A stretch of 64,000 nucleotides of DNA, from contig SUXD01000007.1 of assembly GCA_015061145.1 (NCBI GenBank), forward strand, positions 1-64,000, given 5' to 3'. Made by a program: the position numbers and the translations under genes. The notes below the pieces were generated by a model. That model had not been told where the DNA came from. It made no database searches and was given only the letters and a program-made list of their open reading frames with translations. This DNA is from Bacteroidales bacterium (lineage in GTDB: Bacteria > Bacteroidota > Bacteroidia > Bacteroidales > Paludibacteraceae). This document shows, piece by piece, positions 28,705 through 38,300 of the stretch (positions within the stretch are counted from its first letter, which is position 1; the number at the start of each line of letters is the position of its first letter).

Positions 28705-28862
28705 TTCTTTGCCGCTAAAAAATTAAAGTGCAAAGATATTAAATATTATGAATATGTACACTAAAACAGCGAAAAACGCACAAATGACCATTTAAAGTGG
28801 AAAATAGGACATACATTACAAATGAGGTGTATCTTAATTTGTTGTATATCAATAAAAAAAAA

Positions 28863-28886
28863 GCAAGACCATGGCTATGGTCTTGC
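28863..28886 (-). terminator. terminator after the GH13 gene
   Basis: Perfect 10-bp stem GCAAGACCAT / ATGGTCTTGC with loop GGCT and an A-rich tract at 28851-28862, which is a U-tract in the minus-strand transcript. Confidence 0.75.
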
Positions 28887-28909
28887 ATGCTGCTTTTTGT
28901 TGATTCTTT

Positions 28910-30592
28910 TCAGAATTTATATTTCAGTATTTTTCCGCTTTGTGCTGCTATCGACACTTTTATGTTTTTGCTGAAATATTCTTCCCTGTCTTGTTTGTTC
29001 AGCAAGTTCACAGTGCGGTGTTTCTGTTCGCTCTCAATGTGCAGAAAGTCGAACACTTCGTCGGTGATGTTCACGGTGATGACTGTGTCTTGCGTGTCGA
29101 AGTTGGCCACCACCATTATCACTTCTCTGCCGCAGGCTCTGAGGAATGCGTATTGGCGTGTGCTGTCAAACTCGGGATTTTCGTAGTTGAGCCACATCAG
29201 GTCGTAGAACGAGCCTTCTCTGATGGCTTTCTCGCCGTTGAGCAGCGGTACAAGCGTGGCGTAGAAGCGGCGTATCTCTTTCTCGCTGTCGGTGAGCATC
29301 TTCTCGTTGAAGTTTCCGTTGTTTATCCAGCGTGTGATGCAGTCCAAGTTCCAGTAGTCGAATATGGTGGTGCGTCCGTCCAGTCCGCTGAATCCCTCTT
29401 TCTCCATGCCAGGTTCGCCCAACTCTTGCCCGAAGTATATCATGAAAGGGTTGGTGTTCATGGTGGCCGACACTATTGCGGCAGGAATGCCGGCCATGGC
29501 GTTTTGCGCGAAAAAGTCGGAGGCGATGCGTTGCTCGTCGTGGTTTTCAAGGAAGTTGAGCATCTTTTCTTGTATGCCTTCCAGCTGTTGCCAGCAGTAG
29601 GTGATGTTGCTGGTAGGTGTTTCGCATCTCACGGCGGCGCGCAGGGTGTCGTACAGCCCCACTTTGTCGTACAGATAGTCGAAATTGCCGTACGACAGGA
29701 AATTGCGGTATATGCCGGGATTGTATATCTCGGCAATGAAAATAATGTCAGGGAATGCTTCTTTCACCTTGGCAATGGCCCAATGCCAGAATTCTACGGG
29801 CACCATTTCCGCCATGTCGCAACGGAAACCGTCTACGCCTTTTGCTGCCCAGTAGAGCAGAATGCCGCACATCTTCATCCAAGTGTCGGGCGTAGGGTCG
29901 AAGCAGCGTTCGCCGGTGAAGTAGTTCACGCCGTAGTTCAGCTTGATGGTCTCGTACCAGTCGTTGCGGCTGGGGTGGGCGTGAAAACAGTCGTTGCCGG
30001 TGGCTTTGGCCGGCATTTCGAAGTATGGCTCAGGCTCTCCGTCGCACAGGTCGAACGAAGGGGCGAACGCTTCGTTTTTGATGTAGTAGAAGTTGTTGTA
30101 CGGTAAAAACGGCATGTTCGGGTTGTCGCTTGCTCCTAGGTCGTCAATCATTTTTTCGCGGCTGTCGGAGTAGTATTCGCGTGCCACATGGTTAGGCACA
30201 AAGTCCATGATGACTTTCAGTCCGGCGTTGTGCGTGCGGTCGAGCAAGTCCTCGAATTCGCCCATTCTCTTGGTCACATTCTCTGCCAGGTCGGGCGACA
30301 CATCGTAGTAGTCCTTCACTGCGTATGGCGAACCGGCTCTGCCTTTCACCACGGCAGGGTGGTTGCGTTTTATGCCGTATTGGCTGTAGTCGGTTTTGGT
30401 GGCATGTTCCAGCACACCGGTGTACCAGATATGCGTGTAGCCGAATTTTTTTATCTCCTCCAGTGCCTTGTCGCTGAAAGCGTTGAATTTGCCGCAACCG
30501 TTCTCTTCGATAGTTCCGTTTTCCTTGTTCTTGTGTCTCTTGTTCCCGAAAAGGCGGGGCAGCACTTGGTAGATGACTATTTTTTCGCTCAT
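28910..30592 (-). CDS. alpha-amylase family (GH13) glycosidase
   Basis: 560 aa, no signal peptide, so cytoplasmic. GH13 conserved regions: VIMDFVPNHV (region I), GVDGFRCDMAEM with the nucleophile Asp (II), FIAEIYNP with the acid/base Glu (III) and FLENHDEQRIA (IV). It hydrolyses or transfers alpha-1,4/1,6-glucans. Exact specificity is unclear. The gene stands alone, with a repeat-rich gap upstream. Confidence 0.92.
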   Translation of the reverse strand: MSEKIVIYQVLPRLFGNKRHKNKENGTIEENGCGKFNAFSDKALEEIKKFGYTHIWYTGVLEHATKTDYSQYGIKRNHPAVVKGRAGSPYAVKDYYDVSPDLAENVTKRMGEFEDLLDRTHNAGLKVIMDFVPNHVAREYYSDSREKMIDDLGASDNPNMPFLPYNNFYYIKNEAFAPSFDLCDGEPEPYFEMPAKATGNDCFHAHPSRNDWYETIKLNYGVNYFTGERCFDPTPDTWMKMCGILLYWAAKGVDGFRCDMAEMVPVEFWHWAIAKVKEAFPDIIFIAEIYNPGIYRNFLSYGNFDYLYDKVGLYDTLRAAVRCETPTSNITYCWQQLEGIQEKMLNFLENHDEQRIASDFFAQNAMAGIPAAIVSATMNTNPFMIYFGQELGEPGMEKEGFSGLDGRTTIFDYWNLDCITRWINNGNFNEKMLTDSEKEIRRFYATLVPLLNGEKAIREGSFYDLMWLNYENPEFDSTRQYAFLRACGREVIMVVANFDTQDTVITVNITDEVFDFLHIESEQKHRTVNLLNKQDREEYFSKNIKVSIAAQSGKILKYKF

Positions 30593-30988
30593 TAGATATG
30601 GTATGGTTTCTAATTTCTGATTTCTAATTTGACGATTTGAAGATTTGAGAATTTGAAAATTCTGTCAGCGTCAAAGTCTTCGTCAGCGTCAACGTTGTTT
30701 ATGATTTCTAATTTGTTGAGTTGTTGAGTTGTTGAGTTGAATATTGTGTCTGCGTCAAAGTCTGCGTCAAAGTTTCTAATTTATGATTTGAAGATTTGAA
30801 TATTTGAGAATTTGAAAATTAACTTTCCTTCTATCGATGCCTTCAATTCATAATTATCTCCCGTTGGTCAATGATTTTCAATTCATAATTCATAATTCAA
30901 AATTCATAATTATCTCCCGTCTGAGTCAAAGTCATTATCAATTAAAATATTCTCGCTTCTTGTTTCTGTTTCCTTGTTTCTCAAAACC
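30593..30988. repeat. gene-free AT-rich stretch of short reiterated words
   Basis: About 400 bp without a gene between GH13 and the methyltransferase gene. It is built from repeated words: TTGAAGATTTGAG/ATTTGAAAATT (30638-30660 and 30788-30819), GTCAGCGTCAA/TCTGCGTCAAAG (30663-30695 and 30750-30770), TTGTTGAG in tandem (30712-30738) and AATTCATAATT clusters (30846-30916). It may be a decayed repeat array or a spacer. Confidence 0.55.
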
Positions 30989-32164
30989 TCACTCCACATA
31001 CAGCACCAGTCCTTTCAGGTATTCGCCTTCGGGGTGGTAGATGTTTATCGGGTGGTCGGCAGGCTGCGTGAGCTGATGCAGGATGCGCACATTCCTTTTC
31101 GACTGTGCCGCTGCGCTGAACACCGCCAGCCTGAACTGCTCTTTGCTCACGGCTTGCGAGCACGAGAAAGTGAACAGAATGCCGCCTTTCTTTATTTGCT
31201 CAAAGGCTTTGGCGTTCAGTTTCTTGTATCCCTGCAACGCATTGCGCAGCACATCCTTGTGCTTGGCAAAGGCTGGAGGGTCGAGTATGATAAGGTCGTA
31301 CTTGTCTTGTATGTCGTCCAGAAATTTGAAGGCGTCGGTCGTGTAGGCATGATGACGCGTGTCGTCGCCGAAGTTCAGGGCGATATTCTTGTTCACAATG
31401 TCGATTGCCTTGCCCGAGCTGTCCACCGAATCGACGCTCACAGCGCCGCCGCGCATGGCGTAGCACGAGAATCCTCCCGTGTAGCAGAACATGTTGAGCA
31501 CCGATTTCCCTTGCGCATATTTCTCCAGCAGACTGCGGTTTTCGCGCTGGTCGATGAAGAAGCCTGTCTTCTGTCCTCGTTCCCAGTCGATAAGGAATTT
31601 CAGTCCGTTCTCCATGGCGGTGTTGCCGGCGTTTTTGCCTGCCAGATATTCGTTGGCCGAGTCGATGCCGGCTTTGTACGGAAGGGTAGTCTCCGATTTG
31701 TAGTAGATGTTCTGTATGGTGTCGCCCATCACCTTCAGTATGGCTTTGGCTATGGCGTGGCGTGCGTAGTGCATGCCGGCCGAGTGTGCCTGCATGATGG
31801 CGGTATGGTCGTAGATGTCCACTATCAGTCCGGGCAGCGAGTCGCCTTCGCCGTGCACCAGGCGGTAGGTGTTGTTGTCGTCGCGCATCAGTCCCAGCGA
31901 GCGGCGCACGTCATACGCCTTGCTGATGCGGTTCTCCCAGTATGCCTCGGTCAGTTCCGTATCGTCAAACGACAGGATGCGTACCGCTATGCTGCTGTTC
32001 TGAAAATGCCCGATGCCCAAGAAATTGCCGTGTGCGTCGGCTACGCGCACCACTTCGCCCTCTTCGGCCTTTCCGCATATTTTCTTGATGGCGCCCGAAA
32101 ACACCCACGGATGAAATCGTTTCAGGCTTTCCTCTTTCCCTTCTTTTAAGATTATTTCTGTCAT
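30989..32164 (-). CDS. RlmI-like 23S rRNA cytosine-C5 methyltransferase
   Basis: 391 aa. N-terminal PUA-type domain (ILKEGKEESLKRFHPWVFSGAI) followed by a Rossmann methyltransferase domain with SVLNMFCYTGGFSCYAMRGGA (SAM-binding) and YDLIILDPPAFAKHK (catalytic loop), and a C-terminal FTFSCSQAVSKEQF. It matches the class I SAM-dependent methyltransferases related to RlmI, which modify 23S rRNA. The exact target base is not readable from the sequence. Confidence 0.9.
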   Translation of the reverse strand: MTEIILKEGKEESLKRFHPWVFSGAIKKICGKAEEGEVVRVADAHGNFLGIGHFQNSSIAVRILSFDDTELTEAYWENRISKAYDVRRSLGLMRDDNNTYRLVHGEGDSLPGLIVDIYDHTAIMQAHSAGMHYARHAIAKAILKVMGDTIQNIYYKSETTLPYKAGIDSANEYLAGKNAGNTAMENGLKFLIDWERGQKTGFFIDQRENRSLLEKYAQGKSVLNMFCYTGGFSCYAMRGGAVSVDSVDSSGKAIDIVNKNIALNFGDDTRHHAYTTDAFKFLDDIQDKYDLIILDPPAFAKHKDVLRNALQGYKKLNAKAFEQIKKGGILFTFSCSQAVSKEQFRLAVFSAAAQSKRNVRILHQLTQPADHPINIYHPEGEYLKGLVLYVE

Positions 32165-32221
32165 AAAAATACGAGAATTGAGAGGAATTGCTCCCCCTCA
32201 ATTCATGGTTATGTGTTTCTT

Positions 32222-33958
32222 TCAGATATTCAATGATTTTCTCACGGCCTCCACTTTGGCTTCGGCTGCTGCCGATGCTTTGTCGTAGTCGGCTTTGCTC
32301 TTCATTTCGCCTTTCACCTCCATGTAGAACTTTATCTTAGGCTCGGTTCCCGAGGGGCGTACCGACACTTTGGTGCCGTCGGCGGTGAAGTATTGCAGCA
32401 CGTTCGAGGTGTCGGGCATCGTGATGTCGCTCTCTTTGCCGTTCACCACCTGCTTCAGGGTCTTGAAGTCTTTGATGGTGGTCACAGGCGAGCCTGCCAG
32501 CTCTTTAGGCGGATTCTGGCGGAAGTTCTCCATCATGGCCTTTATCTCGTCGGCGCCGCTCTTGCCGGGTTTGGTTATGCTCACCGCTTTCTCAAGCTGG
32601 AATCCGTATTCCATGTAGATGTTCATCAGCAGTTCGTAGAGCGTCATTCCGTTGTCTTTTGCCCAAGCGGCTATCTCGCATATCAGGCAGATAGAGGCGG
32701 GAGCGTCTTTGTCGCGCACCTTGTCGTAGGGCAGGAATCCGAACGACTCTTCGCCGCCGCCGATGTATTTCTCTTTGCCCTCCAGTTCGCGGATGCGGTA
32801 GGCTATCCATTTGAAACCGGTGAACTCGTCGTACAGCTTGATGTTGTTTTTGTCGGCTATCTCGCGTATCAGTTCGGAGGTCACGATGGTTTTCACCAGA
32901 AATTCGTTGCCTTTCAGTTTGCCCAGTTTCTTCATGTTGGTGATGATGTAGTAGCAGAACATCATGCAAGTCTGGTTGCCGTTTATTATCACCCATTTTC
33001 CTTTGTCGTCGCGGCACACTATTGCCAGACGGTCGGCGTCGGGGTCGCTTGCTATCACAAGGTCGGCGTTCACTTTGGTGCCGAGGTTCATACCCATGGT
33101 CATCGCTTCGGAGTTTTCGGGGTTAGGCGATTTCACAGTCGGGAAATTGCCGTCCACCACCATCTGCTCGGGCACTACATGTATGTTTTGGAAGCCCCAC
33201 GAGCGCAGACACAGCGGTATGATGACTCTTCCTGTGCCGTGCAGCGGCGAGTAAACGATGTTCAGGTCTTTCTGGCGCAATATCACGTCTTGGTCCACCA
33301 TGGCTTCTTTCACGGCTGTCAGGTAGTCGAAGTCCATTTCGCCGCCTATTATCTCTATCAGGTCTTTGTTTGGCTCGAATTTCACATCCTCCACCTTCAC
33401 TTTGTTCACCTCGTCGATGATGCCCGTGTCGTGCGGAGCCAGCACTTGCGCGCCGTCTTCCCAGTAGGCTTTGTAGCCGTTGTATTCTTTGGGGTTGTGG
33501 CTGGCGGTGATGTTCACGCCCGCTTGGCATCCCAACTGGCGGATGGCGAACGATATTTCGGGCGTAGGACGCAGCCCTTCGAACAAGAACACCTTGATGC
33601 CGTTGGCCGAGAAGATGTTTGCCACCGTTTCGGCAAACAGACGGCTGTTGTTGCGGCAGTCGTGACCCACCACAACGCTGGTTTTCTTGCCTGCAAAGGC
33701 TTTGTTTATGTAGTTGGCAAAACCTTGGGTTGCCATGCCCACCACGTATTTGTTCATGCGGTTGGTGCCGGCGCCCATGGTGCCGCGCAGACCTCCTGTG
33801 CCGAATTCCAGCGTGCGGTAAAAGGCGTCGATGAGTTCGGTCTTGTCCGCATTGTCCATCATGCGTTTCACCTCTTTGCGCGTCTCCTCGTCGAAGTTGC
33901 TGCCCAGCCATACCTTGGCGTTTTTCTCTACTTCAAGTAGTAAATCGTTGTTTTCCAT
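32222..33958 (-). CDS. phospho-sugar mutase (phosphoglucomutase/phosphomannomutase)
   Basis: 578 aa. Alpha-D-phosphohexomutase with the phosphoserine loop VNITASHNPKEYNGYKAYWEDGAQ, the metal-binding ASDPDADRLAIV, the sugar loop GGGEESFGF and the phosphate-binding SVRPSGTEPKIKFYMEV. It interconverts hexose 1- and 6-phosphates. Gene order with the GH13 glycosidase 1.6 kb away is compatible with glucan metabolism but does not prove it. Confidence 0.94.
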   Translation of the reverse strand: MENNDLLLEVEKNAKVWLGSNFDEETRKEVKRMMDNADKTELIDAFYRTLEFGTGGLRGTMGAGTNRMNKYVVGMATQGFANYINKAFAGKKTSVVVGHDCRNNSRLFAETVANIFSANGIKVFLFEGLRPTPEISFAIRQLGCQAGVNITASHNPKEYNGYKAYWEDGAQVLAPHDTGIIDEVNKVKVEDVKFEPNKDLIEIIGGEMDFDYLTAVKEAMVDQDVILRQKDLNIVYSPLHGTGRVIIPLCLRSWGFQNIHVVPEQMVVDGNFPTVKSPNPENSEAMTMGMNLGTKVNADLVIASDPDADRLAIVCRDDKGKWVIINGNQTCMMFCYYIITNMKKLGKLKGNEFLVKTIVTSELIREIADKNNIKLYDEFTGFKWIAYRIRELEGKEKYIGGGEESFGFLPYDKVRDKDAPASICLICEIAAWAKDNGMTLYELLMNIYMEYGFQLEKAVSITKPGKSGADEIKAMMENFRQNPPKELAGSPVTTIKDFKTLKQVVNGKESDITMPDTSNVLQYFTADGTKVSVRPSGTEPKIKFYMEVKGEMKSKADYDKASAAAEAKVEAVRKSLNI

Positions 33959-34024
33959 ATTATTAGATTTTTTTTTGATAAATCAAATTGCATTATTCTT
34001 TCAAATGTAGCAATAATAAATGAG

Positions 34025-34050
34025 AAAAGCGAACATTGCGTCCGCTTTTT
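34025..34050 (-). terminator. terminator after mtnN
   Basis: Stem AAAAGCG / CGCTTTT with a short inner GAAC/GTCC pairing, 14 bp past the nucleosidase stop. Confidence 0.55.
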
Positions 34051-34063
34051 TTCGCGGCGCGCC

Positions 34064-34750
34064 CTATTTGATGTTCTCGAGCAGTTGTCTCACGGCGTTG
34101 AACGAGGTTTTGGGCGCTTCTTCCCAAAAGTTGAGGTACGACTGTTCGTGGTCGTTTATGCCGGGGGTGTCGCTCACGATGCGCAGGCTCACAAACGGCG
34201 TGTCGTACATGTAGCACACTTGCGCTATGGCGTTGCTCTCCATATCTACAGCCAGCCCTTGCGGAAAGTTGTCGATTATCTTTTTCAGGTCGTCGTAGCG
34301 CGATATGAACTGGTCGCCTGTGCAGGTGAGCCCGAAGTGTATCTTGTGCGCCGATGCTATCTGGCGCGCGCTCTGCAGCAGCCGTTGGTCGGCAGTAAAA
34401 TAGGTAGGGAAGCCCTGTATCTGACCCAGCTCGTTGTCGCTGAAGCAGTCCACGTCATGATACACCGTGCGTTCGGCCACCACAATGTCCATCACGCCCA
34501 CTTCTTTGTTGAGCGAGCCTGCCACGCCCGAATTGATGATGTAGTCGGGCTTGTATTGGTTGATGAGTTCGGTGGCGCCCACGGCTGCCGACACCTTGCC
34601 GATGCCGCTCTGCAGCAGCACCACCTGGTGCGCGCCCAATGTACCCTCTATGAAAGTTTGCTTGTGTTCTTCGCGTTCGTGCTTATGCTCGAGTATGCTG
34701 GCAATCATGTTCTTTTCAGACTCCATTGCCACGATAATGCCTATTTTCAT
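34064..34750 (-). CDS. mtnN: 5'-methylthioadenosine/S-adenosylhomocysteine nucleosidase
   Basis: 228 aa. Starts MKIGIIVAMESEKNMI and has the family motifs IINSGVAGSLN, the catalytic region LAVDMESNAIAQVC and SDTPG (catalytic Asp). It cleaves MTA and SAH to adenine and a thioribose derivative, recycling methyl-cycle by-products. The normal length is about 230 aa. Monocistronic. Confidence 0.95.
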   Translation of the reverse strand: MKIGIIVAMESEKNMIASILEHKHEREEHKQTFIEGTLGAHQVVLLQSGIGKVSAAVGATELINQYKPDYIINSGVAGSLNKEVGVMDIVVAERTVYHDVDCFSDNELGQIQGFPTYFTADQRLLQSARQIASAHKIHFGLTCTGDQFISRYDDLKKIIDNFPQGLAVDMESNAIAQVCYMYDTPFVSLRIVSDTPGINDHEQSYLNFWEEAPKTSFNAVRQLLENIK

Positions 34751-34826
34751 ATTTTTCTACTGATTTTTGTATGATGCAAAGTTAGTCATTTTGACAACAA
34801 AAACAATCGATTTTGAAAAACTCCGA

Positions 34827-34925
34827 AGCGAACAGGAAGCGGACAGGTAGCGGAGAGGTAGCGGACAAATAGCAGAGAAATAGCAGAGAAATAGCAGAGA
34901 AATAGCAGAGAAGTAGCGAAGAGCG
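34827..34925. repeat. 11-bp minisatellite (nine units)
   Basis: Nine consecutive 11-bp units starting AGC, with consensus AGCAGAGAAAT. The three central copies are identical and the outer copies diverge (AGCGGACAGGT). It is non-coding, between mtnN and the tracrRNA. Confidence 0.85.
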
Positions 34926-35202
34926 AATTTACAAGGTGCTGACAATCAGCGTTTTATGATTTTTATCACAGCGTTAAAAAACTTACTGTCAGCAAGTTAA
35001 GTTATTTTTCTCCGCTTACGAGGCGATGCATCAAAAAAAATCTGTTTGTATTTTTAAAAAAAAAGTTTACTTGCTGCCGCTATTTGACAGTTAGGTATAT
35101 TTCCTTTGAAAAATAAATGAAAAACGGAGAAAAAATGACAATTTATATTTATATTTGAAAATCTTTGTGAAAGTGCAAAAGGTAAATTTTGGGCAAAGGG
35201 AT

Positions 35203-35288
35203 AAAAAAAGTGCCCCGTTAAGGACGAGGCAACCTAATGTTTTCACAACGGAATAATCCTTATTGTGAATTGCTTCAAAATTGTACTG
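35203..35288 (-). ncRNA. tracrRNA of the type II-C CRISPR system
   Basis: On the minus strand, a segment at 35261-35285 (TACAATTTTGAAGCAATTCA followed by CAAT) is nearly identical to part of the plus-strand CRISPR repeat, so it is complementary to the repeat read from the minus strand. It lacks one A relative to the repeat. It is followed by AAGG and a small GGA-UUAU-UCC hairpin, then a terminator stem GCCTCG...CGGGGC and T7. The layout (anti-repeat, AAGG, hairpin, terminator) is that of type II-C tracrRNAs. It is divergent from cas9, in the 595-bp gap. Confidence 0.88.
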
Positions 35289-35296
35289 CAAATATA
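35289..35296 (-). promoter_or_regulatory. -7 element of the tracrRNA
   Basis: TATATTTG on the minus strand matches TAnnTTTG exactly and lies just before the anti-repeat, so the RNA would start with the anti-repeat. The -33 region is weak. Confidence 0.6.
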
Positions 35297-35345
35297 GTGA
35301 TAAATTTTAAAAACATTCATAAATTTAGAAAAAAATAATAATGCT

Positions 35346-38300
35346 ATGAAAAAAATACTAGGACTTGACTTGGGAACAAACTCAATAGGTTGGGCGGTAG
35401 TGAATGAGGCAGAAAATGCTGAAGAAAAATCGTCTATAATAAAACTAGGTGTAAGAGTGAATCCGCTCACGGTAGATGAACTGACGAATTTCGAGAAGGG
35501 TAAAAGTATAACGACCAATGCAGATCGAACTCTCAAACGCAGTATGCGACGCAATTTGCAACGCTATAAACTGCGCCGTGAAAACTTGATTGAGATATTG
35601 AAAACTCATGGTTTTATTTCAGATGACACCATTTTGTCAGAAAATGGCAATCGTACAACTTTTGAAACATATCGATTGAGAGCGAAGGCCGCTACCGAAG
35701 AAATATCGTTGGCGGAATTTGCTCGAGTTCTTCTTCAAATAAACAAGAAACGTGGATATAAAAGCAGCCGAAAAGCAAAAAATACGGAAGAAGGACAATT
35801 GATTGACGGAATGGAAGTTGCTAAACGTCTGTATAACGAAAATCTCACACCTGGTCAATTGGCTTATGAATTGCTTCTGCAAGGGAAAAAATATATTCCG
35901 GATTTTTATCGTTCGGATTTGCAATTTGAGTTTGACAAGATTTTTGATTTTCAAAGGCAATTCTATTCGTTTCTGACGGACGAATTAAAAGAAGAATTGA
36001 AGGGGAAAAACGAGAAGGCTACTTGGGCTATATGCGCTCCAGCAAAAGATAAAAGTGCTAGCGATGGACCTTTTGTGTGGCATTGGGAAGAACAGGAAAC
36101 GAGATGGAACGAAGAAACTGCGGTCAATGAATCTGTGCAGGTTGCTAAAACCTTAATAGGAGAAAAGAGGACAGGGACAACAGTTGAACAAAAACTCCAA
36201 AATTACGAATGGCGCAGCAGGGCTTTGACGGAAAAAATGTCGCCGGAACAATTAATAGTTGTGTTTCAAAAAATTAATGGTCAGATTAGCAACGCCAGCG
36301 GTTATCTGGGCAATATCAGCGACCGAAGCAAGGAACTCTACTTCAATCGTCAAACTGTCGGACAATATCAAATGGCGGAATTGGACAAGAATCCGAATTA
36401 TAGTCTGAGAAACCAAGTTTTCTATCGGCAGGATTATTTGAACGAGTTTGAAACCATTTGGGAAACACAGGCAAAATTTCACAGAGAACTCACACCGGAA
36501 CTCAAAAAGGAGATTCGCGATGTTGTGATTTTCTATCAACGTTCGCTCAAATCGCAAAAAGGTTTGATTTCTTTTTGTGAGTTTGAAAGCAAACAAATTG
36601 AAAAAGAGATTGATGGCAAAAAGAAAACAATAACCATAGGCTGTCGAGTCTGTCCTAAATCGTCACCGCTGTTCCAAGAGTTTAAGATTTGGCAAAGACT
36701 GAATGATGTAGAAGTGTCGTGTGCCAATGGTAAACGTCGTCTGCTCCCCGAAGAAAAAGATATGCTGTTTGCCGAATTGAACAATAAAGAGAAATTGTCG
36801 AAAGCAGATGTCTTGAAAATGTTGTTTCCGAAGCAGAATGGTGTCGATATGAATTTTAAGGAATTGGATGGCAATCGTACGCAATTCGAATTGCTCAAGG
36901 CATATCAAACCATTGCGGAAAGAAGCGGACACGATGTTGTCGATTTGGCAAAAAAATCTTCAGCTGATGCTGTTGAAACCATAACAAAAGTTTTCAGCAC
37001 ATTAGGTATAGACTCAAAGGTGTTGACATTTGATTCAAGCCTAGACGGAAAAGCCTTTGGGCAACAGCCAATGTACAAACTTTGGCACTTGCTGTATTCG
37101 TTTGAAGGGGATAACTCGGCTTTAGGAAACGAAAAACTGATTGAAAAACTGAAGAATACGTTTGGTTTTGACAAGGAATATGCCACAATCCTTGCAAATG
37201 TGGTGTTCAAAGATGCGGGTGAATATAGTAGTTTGAGTGCAAAGGCTATACGCAAGATATTGCCACATTTGAAGGATGGAAATGACTATAGCGTGGCTTG
37301 CGAATATGCGGGTTACCGCCATTCTAAACAATCGCTTACCAAAGAGGAAATCCAAAATAAAGTCTTGAAAGACAAACTGGAGCTTCTTCCACGAAATAGT
37401 TTGCGTAATCCTGTGGTTGAAAAGATTCTGAATCAAATGGTGAATGTGGTCAATGGCATTATTGATGCGTACGGCAAACCTGATGAAATTCGAATAGAAA
37501 TGGCACGAGAATTAAAGAAATCGGCCAAAGAACGCGAAGAACTTTCGAAGTCAATTAACGAAACAACTCGACTGCATGAAGAATATGTCAAGATTCTGCA
37601 GGCAGAGCCATTTAATTTATCGCACGTAAGTCGCAATGATATTATACGTTATAAATTATATAAAGAACTTGAGGCTACAGGATACCATACATTATATACC
37701 AATACATACATACCACGCGAAAAACTCTTTAGTAAAGAGTTTGATATCGAGCATATTATTCCACAAGCCAAATTGTTCGACGATTCATTCTCAAACAAAA
37801 CATTAGAGGCTCGTCAGGCAAATTTGGCCAAATCGAATACTACGGCTTTTGATTTTGTCGCCACTAAGTATGGCGATGAGTTTGCTAATGGCGAGTATAA
37901 GACGCGCATTGACAAATTGTTGGCCGATAAAGTTATAAGTAAAACCAAGCACGATAAGTTGCTGATGAAAGAGGCTGACATTCCAAGCGGCTTCATCAAT
38001 CGCGACTTGCGCGACTCGCAATACATTGCAAAGAAAGCACGTGAGATTTTGGAAGGGTTGGTGCGTTTTGTTGTGCCAACAACAGGAAGTATAACAGACC
38101 GCTTGCGTGAGGATTGGCAACTTGTTAATGTGATGCAAGAACTCAATTGGGATAAATACAATCAATTGGGTTTGACCTACTATGAGCAGGATAATGACGG
38201 ACGGCAAATACCAAGGATAAAAGATTGGACAAAGCGTAACGACCATCGTCACCATGCTATGGATGCGCTGACAATTGCTTTCACTAAACGCAGTTTTATC

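Noticed and set aside
28940..33940. Long plus-strand ORFs of 388, 391 and 515 codons opposite the GH13, methyltransferase and phosphomutase genes
   Set aside because: They are antisense shadows of well-conserved minus-strand genes with GC-rich third positions and encode His/Val/Phe-rich low-quality proteins.
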